Shown: one piece after another, positions 43,564-52,669 of the stretch | Layout: every line of letters begins with the position of its first letter | How positions within the stretch are numbered: position 1 is the stretch's first letter | The notes under the pieces: generated by a model | Told to the model about the DNA's origin: nothing | Databases searched by the model: none | What the model saw: the letters and a program-made list of their open reading frames with translations, nothing else | DNA from: Guopingia tenuis | Lineage (GTDB): Bacteria > Bacillota > Clostridia > Christensenellales > Christensenellaceae | DNA: 64,000 nt | Reading direction: 5' to 3' | NCBI RefSeq assembly: GCF_014384805.1 | Contig: NZ_JACRSS010000005.1 | Location: 1 to 64,000, forward strand | Translations under genes and position numbers: made by a program

Positions 43564-43815
43564 CACCTTGCCGGTGGGGCGTGACCGGAACCTGGGGCGG
43601 CGGAGGTTTGCGCGCATTGGATAAAAACGGTGCGAACAAAATCCGCTTTCGCATCTCGCCGGTGGGGTGCGGCCGGAACCAGGTTCGGCAAAAGTTTGCG
43701 TTGCAGAAGAAAAACAAAGCGCAGAAAGCCCGCTTTGGCACTTCCCGTGTGGCGGCATGGTTGAATTTCGGGATGGCGGAGTCGGGGATTTTTGCCGGGC
43801 AGCGATTGGATTTAT
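43564..43815. repeat. Imperfect 88-bp tandem repeat between binding protein and permease genes
   Basis: The motif CTTGCCGGTGGGGCGTGACC starts the first unit, and CTCGCCGGTGGGGTGCGGCC recurs 88 bases later (CCGGTGGGG at 43571 and 43659). A decayed third unit begins near 43745. The repeats are GC-rich, lack the signs of coding and resemble the 93-bp units at 49941-50219 in their opening TCGCCGG...GGC.TGACCG. The remaining spacer to 43936 holds no recognised gene. Confidence 0.65.
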
Positions 43816-43936
43816 ATCGCAGGCGGAATATATCTCGCAAAGACGACGGGGGATGTATCCATGGGCAGAAGGCCGTGCAGACATAGCCGCTGTGTTTTGC
43901 CGACGCAGTATAACGGATTTCCAGGTGGAAAAACAC

Positions 43937-44827
43937 ATGAAAAATTTGGAAAATCAAACGAAACAAGCGCATAGCCGGGGGCGCAGTGGATTGGCCTCTT
44001 TCGGCCTTCTGCTGCCCGGCGGGGGCATGCTGGCACTGCTGGTGGCTGCGCCGCTCATCCTGCTCATAGTGGCCAGCTTTTGCGCCAATGATAGTTTTTC
44101 CGGCGGTTTTACCCTGGCCAATTACCAGCAGGTATTTGCGGACGGCGTGTTTACTTCCCTGATGGGAAAATCCGTGCTCATGGGCCTGGCGGTGACGCTG
44201 GGATGCGTCCTTCTGGCCTATCCGGTGGCTTATGGCCTGGCAAAGCTGGTTTCCGAGCGGGCCCGGGGGAGCCTGATCGTTCTCATCATCATTCCCTTTT
44301 TTACCTCGCAGTTATTGCTCATTTATTCCATGATCGTGCTGCTGCAGGGCCAGGGACCGCTCATGAGCCTTCTGGCGCTGTTTGGCGCAGACCCATCCGC
44401 CAGCATTCTCTATACGGATGCGGCGGTGTTTCTCATTCTGCTCTATGAATTTCTGCCCTATATGGTGCTCTGCCTCTATTCCGCCATCGCCAAGATCGAC
44501 GATAACCAGCTCCGTGCGGCGCAGACGCTGGGGGCCGGGCGGGTGAAGCGGTTCACCAGCGTGATTTTCCCAAAGAGCCTGCCCGGGCTGCTTTCCGGCA
44601 TCCTTCTGGTGTTTGTTCCCGTGACAGGGAGCTTCGTGGAGCCGGATCTGGCCGGGGGAAGCAGCGGCATGATGGTGGGGTCGCTCATCAATTCCAATTT
44701 TGCCGCCGCCTATAACCTGGGGCGCGGCGCGGCGCTTTCCGTGCTGTTTCTCGTCATTTTAACGGCGATTACGCTTGTCATCAACGGCCTGCTGCGCTGG
44801 GCCGGAAGAGGGAGGCAGAGGCTATGA
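43937..44827 (+). CDS. ABC transporter permease (PotB-like)
   Basis: The 296-residue inner-membrane protein has about six hydrophobic helices and the ABC permease coupling loop (IDDNQLRAAQTLGAGRVKRFTSVIFPKSLPG). It pairs with the second permease downstream to form the channel. I start at ATG 43937 (AGGTGG upstream); 90 earlier open codons lie in the repeat-derived spacer and look noncoding. Its end overlaps the next permease start by four bases. Confidence 0.9.
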   Translation: MKNLENQTKQAHSRGRSGLASFGLLLPGGGMLALLVAAPLILLIVASFCANDSFSGGFTLANYQQVFADGVFTSLMGKSVLMGLAVTLGCVLLAYPVAYGLAKLVSERARGSLIVLIIIPFFTSQLLLIYSMIVLLQGQGPLMSLLALFGADPSASILYTDAAVFLILLYEFLPYMVLCLYSAIAKIDDNQLRAAQTLGAGRVKRFTSVIFPKSLPGLLSGILLVFVPVTGSFVEPDLAGGSSGMMVGSLINSNFAAAYNLGRGAALSVLFLVILTAITLVINGLLRWAGRGRQRL

Positions 44828-45612
44828 AAAAGAAATATCCCTGGGTCCGGGCAATCATGATTTTGGTTTATGCGTTTATGTTTCTGCCCATCGGGATCGT
44901 AATACTCATGTCCTTTAACGCTTCGCCGTATGGCACATTTCCCTTTGAATTTACGACAAAATGGTATGAGTTGCTGTTTTCCGGCGGGGATCTGGGGCAG
45001 GCCACGGCGCTCTCCCTGATCTTTTCCCTGCTGGTGGCGCTGGCCGCCGTGCTGATCGGGCTGCTCACGGCCCAGGGAATGCGGCGCATCGGCAAAAGAA
45101 AGGCGGCGGTGTTCAGCCAGCTTTTGAACTCCGCCATCATCGTGCCCTGGCTGGTGCTGGGGATTGCCATGCTCATCCTGTTCAACATGACCGGGCTGGG
45201 GCGGTCGTATCTGGGGATGTTTCTGGGGAATACGGTGGTCGTTCTGCCCTATGTCGTGCTGCTGGTCTATCCGGCGCTTTTGGAGCAGAAGCCCAATGCC
45301 GAGAGCGCGGCGCGCACTCTGGGGGCGAGCCCCCTGCGGGTATTCTGGACGGTGACGCTCCCGGGTATTCTCCCGGCAGTGGCGGCCGGCGGACTGATGG
45401 CCCTCATGGTCTGCTTCAACAATTTCGTGATTCAATATTATCTGGCGCCCTTTGGCGTGCGGACGCTGCCCCTGGAGATTTATAATCTGGTGCGGGTGGG
45501 CTATAAGCCGGATATCAACGCCCTGGCGTCCATCATGGTGGTGGTGTCGGTGGGGCTGGTGCTGCTGGTTTCCCGGCTGGGCTTTGGAAAGAAGAAAGGA
45601 CTGTTTTGGTAG
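44824..45612 (+). CDS. ABC transporter permease (PotC-like)
   Basis: The 262-residue protein has six membrane segments and the permease EAA-type loop (NAESAARTLGASPLRVFWTVTLPGILPAV). It starts in the stop of the first permease (ATGA overlap) and is followed two bases later by the cysteine hydrolase gene. It forms the second half of the transport channel of this Pot-type system. Confidence 0.9.
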   Translation: MKKKYPWVRAIMILVYAFMFLPIGIVILMSFNASPYGTFPFEFTTKWYELLFSGGDLGQATALSLIFSLLVALAAVLIGLLTAQGMRRIGKRKAAVFSQLLNSAIIVPWLVLGIAMLILFNMTGLGRSYLGMFLGNTVVVLPYVVLLVYPALLEQKPNAESAARTLGASPLRVFWTVTLPGILPAVAAGGLMALMVCFNNFVIQYYLAPFGVRTLPLEIYNLVRVGYKPDINALASIMVVVSVGLVLLVSRLGFGKKKGLFW

Positions 45613-45614
45613 GG

Positions 45615-46146
45615 ATGGAAAATCTGTTGGTAGTGATTGACATGCAGAAGGTGTTTATGGGAAGCGAATGGCAGGTTCCGGAGATCCGCAAGGCCGAGAA
45701 GCATATTCTCGAGCTGCTGCCGCATTTTGAGGATGCTGTTTTTACCCAGCATGTCACGGCAAAGCAGCCCCGGGGCACCTGGAAGCGGTATAACGAGGTA
45801 TGGGGCTATCTGGACGAAGACCCGGCGAATATCGAGATCTTAGACCGACTGAAGCCCTATGCCCGGGAGGTTTATTGGAAAACCACCTATTCTGCCTTTG
45901 GCAACCCGGATTTTGCCGCCCGGGCCGAGGCAGCGGGGCGCATCTTTATCACCGGCGTGCAGACCGAATTCTGTGTGCTGGCTACGCTGCTGGATGCGGT
46001 GGATCGAGGCATCGAAACCGTCTATGTGGCGGACGCCTGCGCGGGGGAAAAGCCCATGCTGGAGCAGGCGGTGGAGGAGATTGTCCGGCGGATGCCTTCC
46101 CAGGTGGATTTTCGGACAGCCGGGCAGGTAATCGAGGAGGTATTCC

Positions 46147-46166
<20 letters not shown>
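45615..46166 (+). CDS. Isochorismatase-like cysteine hydrolase
   Basis: The 183-residue protein matches the isochorismatase/nicotinamidase fold with a Cys-Asp-Lys triad: Asp in VVIDMQKVF near residue 9, Lys in YWKTTYSAFG and Cys in TGVQTEFCVLATLL. Such enzymes hydrolyse amides such as nicotinamide, ureido acids or N-carbamoyl compounds. It is inserted between the permease and ATPase genes of a transporter and overlaps the ATPase gene by 20 bases, so it is probably made with the transporter and may act on the imported compound. The start has only GGTAGGG. Confidence 0.82.
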
Positions 46167-47184
<1,018 letters not shown>

Positions 47185-47194
47185 GGAGAGGATT

Positions 47195-49390
47195 ATGGGA
47201 GTATCGGTTGAAAAATATTGGAATACATGGAGCACGCTGAGCCCGGCGGTAATGGAGTTTTTGCCGGCGGGCTTTGCCATCTGCCCAGGGGTATACAGCG
47301 ATTCGGCGGCGGACGTTTCCAGCCTGCCCTTTGGCGAAAATATCCGGTTACGGGAGCATGAGAAGGATGGACGCTATACCCGCCTGACGGCGGAATTTCA
47401 CGGCACAGTTTTGGAGATCGAATATGCCAAGGCGGATGCCTATACCGTTCTTTGCCGCATACGCACCCTGCAAAACGGCGAATGGGGCCTGCGGTTTATG
47501 GTCAATGTTGCTCTCGGGTTTCTCCACAAGCCCGGGAACATGCAGGGAACCATGGGGGCATATCGCAGCTACCGCATTGCGGCGGCCTTTGCCGGCGAGC
47601 CCATCCGCGTGGCATTTACGGACACGCCGGATGAGGAAAACGAGAAGATGCGGGAGCTGGGCTATTATGCTCCCGAGATCCGCAAAGAGAATCCCCGCTT
47701 CGCCGTGGCGAAATTCAACCTGGAGCTGACCCCGGAGATCCGCTTTGCCGTCTGCGCCGCCAACAGTGAGGAACTGGCCCAAGCCGGCGCAGAACAGGCG
47801 CTGCTTTTGGATATGGAGGCGCTGAAGGAGGCGGCTCTGGCAGACGCCCTGCAAATCGAAGGAACCCATGGCTGCGCCGCCGAGGCCATCCGGGATGTGA
47901 TGGCGTGGAACGCGGTGTATGACCACCATAACCACCGGCCCTTTACCTCCATCACCCGCTATTGGATCGACCGCAAATTCGGCGGCTGGTTTGTCTGGCT
48001 GGACGATCTTTTCTATCATGGCCTCATCAGCCTGGTGAGCGGGGATACGGAAATGGCCCGGGAGAACATTCTGGCCGCCCTCTCCAATGCCTGCCCGGCG
48101 GGCAACTTTGCCTGCCTGATGAGTGAATATACCGAATGGGTGGACCGTTCCCAGCCGCCCATCGGCGCCTTTATCGTCTATAAATACTATCTCTATACGG
48201 GAGATACTGCGCTTTTGCAGCGGGCGCTGCCCCTGTTCCGCGCGTCCATCGCGTGGTGGAAAAAATGCCGGCGCACGCCGAATGGTTTGTTCGCCTATGG
48301 CAGCGGGAATCTGGGGAACGGCCATTTTAAGGATACCAAGCTGGCCGCCAAGGATGAATCTTCCATGGATAACAGCCCCATGCATGACACGGCGGAATAC
48401 GATAAAAAGACGCATCTGCTGGATATGAACGACATTGCCTTAAACTGCCTGCTGGTGATGGAGGCCGAGAACACGGCGCAGATCTGCCGCGCTCTGGGGC
48501 AGGATGGGGCGGAATATGACGCCTTTGCCAGGGAGCTGGGCGAAGCGGTCAATGCCCAGCTATATGACGAAGAACGGGAAATCTATGCCAACCGGAAGCT
48601 GGACGGGAGCTTTGCCAGCGTTTCCCCCACCAGCTTTTACCCCATGACAGCAGGGATTGCGCCGGAAAATCGCCAAAATAAGCTCCTGGCCCATATGTTT
48701 GATGAAAAAGAGTTTTTCACCTTTGCCCCCTTCCCGGCCATCAGCGCCGACGATCCGGCGGCAGGGGATGATATCTACTGGCGGGGCCGGATGTGGCCGC
48801 CTCTCAATTTCATGACCCACGCAGGCCTCCGCCGTACGGGACACGACCGCGAGGCATATCGGCTGGCCAAGCGGTGCATGGAGGTGTTTGAGCCGGGATG
48901 GCGGGAGGAAAACGCCTGCTATGAGAATGTCAACGCCTTTACCGGCGTGGGGAAAAGCCCGGATGCGGACCCGTATTATGGCTGGGGCGCCTTGATCCCC
49001 CTCATGTGGGTGCTGGAGCATATCGACGTGGACGCCCAGTTTGGCCTGCATGCGGCGGCCTGGGCCGAGAAGCCCTTTATCCTGAAAAACGGGCGATACC
49101 ATGGCAAACGGCTGGAATACCAGGTGGATGAGAAGGAAGCGCGGCTTTCCATCGGCGGTGAGCCGATATTTGCCGCAAAAAACCTGCGCGGACGGATTCG
49201 CCATATCCGTTGGGAAGGGGAGCTTCTGGCTTTCACCATCGATCCGCAGCCCCAGGCCGGCGGAGAAATCCTTCTGCCGGAAGGAGAGTATCTGGCAATT
49301 TGGGTCAACGGCGAGCCGGCAGCTCCGGAAAGCCGGCGGATTTCTCTCCCTGAGGGAAGGCAGACGGAGATTCGCGCCATTAAAAAATAA
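47195..49390 (+). CDS. GH63-like glycoside hydrolase ((alpha/alpha)6 barrel)
   Basis: The 731-residue protein has an N-terminal beta domain and a long (alpha/alpha)6 region. Segments such as YDHHNHRPFTSITRYWIDRKFGGWFVWLDDLFYHG (in part), ESSMDNSPMHD, YWRGRMWPPLNFM and CYENVNAFTG resemble bacterial GH63/mannosylglycerate-hydrolase-type enzymes of clan GH-G; the Asp of MDNSP and the Glu of YENVN are the likely catalytic pair. No signal peptide is present, so it acts in the cytosol. It starts 11 bases after the ATPase gene with GAGGAGAGG upstream and ends the operon, suggesting that the transporter brings in a glycoside. Confidence 0.75.
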   Translation: MGVSVEKYWNTWSTLSPAVMEFLPAGFAICPGVYSDSAADVSSLPFGENIRLREHEKDGRYTRLTAEFHGTVLEIEYAKADAYTVLCRIRTLQNGEWGLRFMVNVALGFLHKPGNMQGTMGAYRSYRIAAAFAGEPIRVAFTDTPDEENEKMRELGYYAPEIRKENPRFAVAKFNLELTPEIRFAVCAANSEELAQAGAEQALLLDMEALKEAALADALQIEGTHGCAAEAIRDVMAWNAVYDHHNHRPFTSITRYWIDRKFGGWFVWLDDLFYHGLISLVSGDTEMARENILAALSNACPAGNFACLMSEYTEWVDRSQPPIGAFIVYKYYLYTGDTALLQRALPLFRASIAWWKKCRRTPNGLFAYGSGNLGNGHFKDTKLAAKDESSMDNSPMHDTAEYDKKTHLLDMNDIALNCLLVMEAENTAQICRALGQDGAEYDAFARELGEAVNAQLYDEEREIYANRKLDGSFASVSPTSFYPMTAGIAPENRQNKLLAHMFDEKEFFTFAPFPAISADDPAAGDDIYWRGRMWPPLNFMTHAGLRRTGHDREAYRLAKRCMEVFEPGWREENACYENVNAFTGVGKSPDADPYYGWGALIPLMWVLEHIDVDAQFGLHAAAWAEKPFILKNGRYHGKRLEYQVDEKEARLSIGGEPIFAAKNLRGRIRHIRWEGELLAFTIDPQPQAGGEILLPEGEYLAIWVNGEPAAPESRRISLPEGRQTEIRAIKK

Positions 49391-49392
49391 AA

Positions 49393-49430
49393 GAAACCAC
49401 CCGGAAAACCGTTTGCCGGGTGGTTTCTAT
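49393..49430. terminator. Terminator of the transporter operon
   Basis: GAAACCACCCGG and CCGGGTGGTTTC form a perfect 12-bp stem around an 11-nt loop, flanked by A and T runs. It sits between convergent genes. Confidence 0.9.
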
Positions 49431-49462
49431 TGCCAATGCGGGAAAAAGGGAAGGCGGCTGAT

Positions 49463-49789
49463 TTAAAGCCGCTCCTTTTTGCGCTTCTTTTTAGGATAGG
49501 GCGTGATTGGTTCCAGTAGAGAGACGATCCGGCGGCTGAAACTACGGTTGTCGATATCCAGGATATAGTGCTCCCGGGCCCCCGCATAGGGCGGGGCGGA
49601 TTCGGCTCCCGCCATTTCCTCTCGGATTTCTTCCAGCATTTTCACATATACCGTATTGTCGCAGACCAGCAAAACCGGCTTTTCGTTGACATAGACCAGA
49701 TATTCACCGAACATTTTGCGATAGCGGATTTCCCCGCAGCCCGCGATCTGCTCCACGACATATTCCATAAATTCCGGACTGGTAGCCAT
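49463..49789 (-). CDS. TfoX N-terminal domain protein
   Basis: The 108-residue protein has the TfoX-N fold: FMEYVVEQIAGCGEIRYRKMFGEYLVYVNEKPVLLV (in part) followed by DNTVYVKML. It ends in a Lys/Arg-rich tail. In Bacillota such short proteins have no proven role and should not be taken as competence regulators. I start at ATG 49787-49789 with AAAGGAGG upstream; the open frame extends far upstream through the tandem repeats, but that part is not part of the gene. Promoter TTGCAA-18-TATACT lies upstream. Confidence 0.8.
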   Translation of the reverse strand: MATSPEFMEYVVEQIAGCGEIRYRKMFGEYLVYVNEKPVLLVCDNTVYVKMLEEIREEMAGAESAPPYAGAREHYILDIDNRSFSRRIVSLLEPITPYPKKKRKKERL

Positions 49790-49819
49790 GACGACGCCTC
49801 CTTTATTTCGGTTAACAAC

Positions 49820-49849
49820 AGTATAACAGGGGTTTTGGGCCTTTTGCAA
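49820..49849 (-). promoter_or_regulatory. Promoter for the TfoX-N gene
   Basis: On the minus strand TTGCAA and TATACT are separated by 18 bases, about 30 bases before the start codon. Confidence 0.6.
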
Positions 49850-49940
49850 CAAAAACCGGGAACCATCCCGGCGCTGTCGGCATCTGTGAGGAAAAACCGC
49901 GGTTGTGCTGCAGGGGAAGGGCATGCTATAATAAATAAAA

Positions 49941-50219
49941 GCCCTCGCCGGGCAGGCATGACCGCGATGAGAAGTACGGAAAGCGGGGCTTTTCCGGCCC
50001 AAGAAAGGGCAGGACAAAACGCGATGAAATAACGCTCTCGCCGGGCGGGCATGACCGCGATGAGAAGTACGGAAAGCAGGGTGTTTCCGGCCCAAGAAAG
50101 GGCAGGACAAAACGCGATGAAATAACGTCATCGCTGTGCAGGCATGACCGCGATAAGAAGCGCAGAAAGCAAAGTATTTTCGATGCAGAGAAGGGCACAG
50201 GTGAAAGGCTGCAAATAAT
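49941..50219. repeat. 93-bp tandem repeat, three units
   Basis: Units start at 49941, 50034 and 50127, exactly 93 bases apart, and a faint fourth follows from 50220. Units 1 and 2 are nearly identical (GCATGACCGCGATGAGAAGT shared), unit 3 is more diverged. The period is a multiple of three and one minus-strand frame stays open through all units, but it lacks a start signal and family likeness. The opening of each unit resembles the 88-bp repeats at 43.6 kb. Confidence 0.85.
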
Positions 50220-50536
50220 GCCCTTGCCACCGACGATACACGATCACAATAAAAAAGCTGAAATACAAAAATCTCTGGCGAAAGGGATCGTGCAGAGGCA
50301 TGGATATGAAACTTTGCTGAAAAGACGCAGGGCAGTTTGCAGAGCTTGGGGAAATTTTAACCGGGAGCAAAACTTTTCCTGCCGGATAGAATCCGGGAAA
50401 CTATCTCTCCGGGGCGTGCAGGAAAGGTAAATGGCAGGGCCGGAGAAAAATTCTCTGTCTGCTTTCCGGTATTCAATGGAATGAAATTCACGCCTTTGCG
50501 GCGCGTATAAAATAAAAAAGCTATAGGAGGGGAAAT
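50220..50536. other. Spacer before the epimerase gene
   Basis: Apart from a decayed repeat unit near 50220-50320, nothing is recognised. The last 20 bases hold the AGGAGGGG ribosome binding site of the next gene. Confidence 0.4.
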
Positions 50537-51406
50537 ATGAAATATGGCGTATATTATGCCTATTGGGAGACCCAGTGGGCGGCAGATTATGTGAAATACT
50601 GCAAAAAGGTCAAAAACCTGGGCTTTGATATCCTGGAGATCGCCGGCGGCGGCCTGGGGGATATGACGGACGGCGAGCGCCGGGAGCTGCGGGACGTTTC
50701 CAAAGATCTGGGAATTACGCTTACCACCGGCATCGGCCTTCCGGCAGACGTCAATGTCTCCTCTCTGGACGAGAGCGTCCGGAGAAAGGGAATCGACTAT
50801 ATGAAGCATCTCATCCGCTGCATGGATGCCATCGACTCCCGTTCCATCGGCGGCACGGTTCATGCCTATTGGCCGGCGGACTATTCCAAACCCTTTGACA
50901 AAGAGGCCGAGCGGGCCCAGAGCATCAAAAGTGTGCTGGAGCTATCCGATTACGCCGCGGATTATGGCGTGACCCTTCTCATCGAAACCCTCAACCGCTT
51001 TGAGCAGTACCTCATCAACGATTCTCACGAGGCCCTTGCCTATATGCAGGATGTGAACCGGGAGAATGTGAAAATGCTTCTGGATGTGTTCCATATGAAT
51101 ATCGAAGAGGACAGCATTGCCGAAGGGATTCGCCGCTTGAAGGGATATATCGGGGAGATCCATGCGGGAGAGAAAAACCGCAAGGTTCCCGGCAAGGGGA
51201 CGATGCCCTGGGATGAAATTGCCCAGGCGCTCCATGAGGTGGGCTTTGACGGCAATGTGGTCATGGAGCCTTTTGTCCGCCCCGGCGGGATTGTGGGCAG
51301 CGATGTCAAGCTCTGGCGCGACCTTTCCGGCGGCGCAGACGAGGCCAAGCTGGATCAGGATATCGCAGAATCTCTGGTGTTCCTGAAAGGAAAACTGGAA
51401 AAGTAA
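50537..51406 (+). CDS. D-allulose (D-psicose) 3-epimerase-type enzyme
   Basis: The 289-residue TIM-barrel protein closely matches D-psicose 3-epimerases of Agrobacterium and Clostridium. The metal ligands fall at the same numbers as in the Agrobacterium enzyme (from memory): Glu150, Asp183, His209 and Glu244. The sugar-contact residues Glu156 (NRFE), His186 (DVFHMN) and Arg215 (GEKNRKVPGKG) are present too. It probably interconverts free ketohexoses at C3, such as D-fructose and D-allulose, or other ketoses. It stands alone with no transporter or kinase next to it. RBS is AGGAGGGG. Confidence 0.88.
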   Translation: MKYGVYYAYWETQWAADYVKYCKKVKNLGFDILEIAGGGLGDMTDGERRELRDVSKDLGITLTTGIGLPADVNVSSLDESVRRKGIDYMKHLIRCMDAIDSRSIGGTVHAYWPADYSKPFDKEAERAQSIKSVLELSDYAADYGVTLLIETLNRFEQYLINDSHEALAYMQDVNRENVKMLLDVFHMNIEEDSIAEGIRRLKGYIGEIHAGEKNRKVPGKGTMPWDEIAQALHEVGFDGNVVMEPFVRPGGIVGSDVKLWRDLSGGADEAKLDQDIAESLVFLKGKLEK

Positions 51407-51445
51407 AAAAACGATGGTGCCCGGCGGGGAGCGCAGGGGTTGGAT

Positions 51446-51628
51446 GGTTATAAAAAATAACCGGATTTAAAATTACTTGCGCCGCTGGCGCAAAAAAGGA
51501 AGCAAGGATAATTTTTTGAAACCTGCGCTTCGCTGCGGTTATAAAAAATAACCGGATCTAAGATTACCTGTGCCGTTGGTGCAAAAGGGAACTAAGGATA
51601 ATTTTTTGTGTTCCGCGGCGGCAAAGGG
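51446..51628. repeat. 91-bp tandem duplication
   Basis: GGTTATAAAAAATAACCGGA occurs at 51446 and again 91 bases later at 51537, and the sequence stays similar to GGATAATTTTTTG in each copy. Within each unit GTTAT-AAAAA-ATAAC is a small hairpin and GCGCCG-CTGGCGC another. The stretch from 51407 to 51758 has no recognised gene. Confidence 0.75.
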
Positions 51629-51671
51629 ATGGCACGGCGGTTTTTTTGAAGCCGCGTTTCATGACAGCTAT

Positions 51672-51712
51672 AAAAAACAGACGCTTTTTATTTGCTATGC
51701 GTCTGTTTTTTA
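51672..51712. terminator. Bidirectional terminator before the HTH gene end
   Basis: AAAAAACAGACGC and GCGTCTGTTTTTT form a perfect 13-bp stem around a 14-nt loop. It lies between convergent genes. Confidence 0.85.
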
Positions 51713-51758
51713 TATTACTTATGTATATTTGCCAAGAATACAGCGCAGGGCGCGGAGA

Positions 51759-52205
51759 TTATTCGGCCTCTTTCCAGTGATTCAGCTTTGGAAGCTGCTC
51801 CAGGAAAAAGGCCCGTGCCTGCTCGGGCGGCCAATTTTCGCTGGACATATGTTCTGTCAGAAAGTCGATCAGCTCGTCCAGGCTTGTATAGGCATATTTT
51901 CCATCTGCATAGCACCACTTGCAGTATTCTTCGTTGAAAGAACCGTCGGGTTCCCTGCTGACAGAGGAATCGTCCAAAGGCATGCCGCAGCATTGACAGA
52001 TCCATGGGCGGGGAGCTCCCAAAAGCGTGTTGATGGATACGTCAAAAAACTTGGATAATAGCTTTAAGGTTTCGGTATTTGGAATTGTCTCTCCGGTCTC
52101 CCAACGGGACACCGCCTGCCGGGTCACATAGATTTGGCCCGCAAGCTCGTCTTGGGACAAGCCGTGTTTTGTCCGGAGCGCCAGTATTACATCCTTTGTT
52201 TCCAT
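51759..52205 (-). CDS. XRE-family regulator with C-terminal zinc-ribbon-like domain
   Basis: The 148-residue protein has an N-terminal Cro/C1 helix-turn-helix (VILALRTKHGLSQDELAGQI, VTRQAVSRWETGETIPN, LKLLSKFFDVSINTLLG) and a C-terminal part with paired Cys (CQCCGMPL near 70-77; EYCKWCYADG near 92-101) that fits a putative zinc ribbon. It ends with a helical segment. I start at the third ATG of the cluster because GAGGTG is at proper distance from it. No operon partner is seen. Confidence 0.82.
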   Translation of the reverse strand: METKDVILALRTKHGLSQDELAGQIYVTRQAVSRWETGETIPNTETLKLLSKFFDVSINTLLGAPRPWICQCCGMPLDDSSVSREPDGSFNEEYCKWCYADGKYAYTSLDELIDFLTEHMSSENWPPEQARAFFLEQLPKLNHWKEAE

Positions 52206-52669
52206 ATGCATCACCTCACTGAAATTGTACTATGCACATGCCGGGAATACAAGCAACCCGCTGTTGCTAAAAGAACAGGTTGGCGCTTCCGACAAAAATT
52301 CTTATAGCCGGTTTTATCTGGTTCGTCTCGCTTTTATGATGAACTGAAAATGGCAAATAAAAAAATTCCCGGTTTGCATTATCCTCTATTTTGCTTTTCA
52401 GCGGTTGCATCCCATATTATATGATTTCCTCTGAAAACGGTAGAATCCAGCGAAAAATCCGGTTTTGTTCCCTTTGGAGAACAGACGGGAAAAAGGATGC
52501 TGTGCTTTTTCCTAAAAACCTGTTTTACAAAAATGAATTTTCAATGATGCCATATGTTTTGCTTGATACAAGTCTAATACATTGTTATTTCCTCTGAATA
52601 TTTTGGGGCCGGGGACTTTTTTACAAGCCGCCGGGCGCCTTAGCTTTCTTTGAAAAAGCCAAGAAGGGA
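52206..52669. other. Intergenic region without a recognised gene
   Basis: Mostly AT-rich. No ORF here has a ribosome binding site with family-like content. The right part near 52640-52665 has an AGCTTTCTTTG / AAAAAGCC stretch that may end transcription of the penicillin-binding protein gene. Confidence 0.4.

Noticed and set aside
49941..50219. CRISPR array
   Set aside because: Units are 93 bp and contiguous, with no short repeats separated by unique spacers and no cas genes.
49790..50230. 147-residue N-terminal extension of the TfoX-N protein through the tandem repeats
   Set aside because: A good ribosome binding site and promoter serve the internal start at 49789; the extension is periodic noise from the 93-bp repeat.
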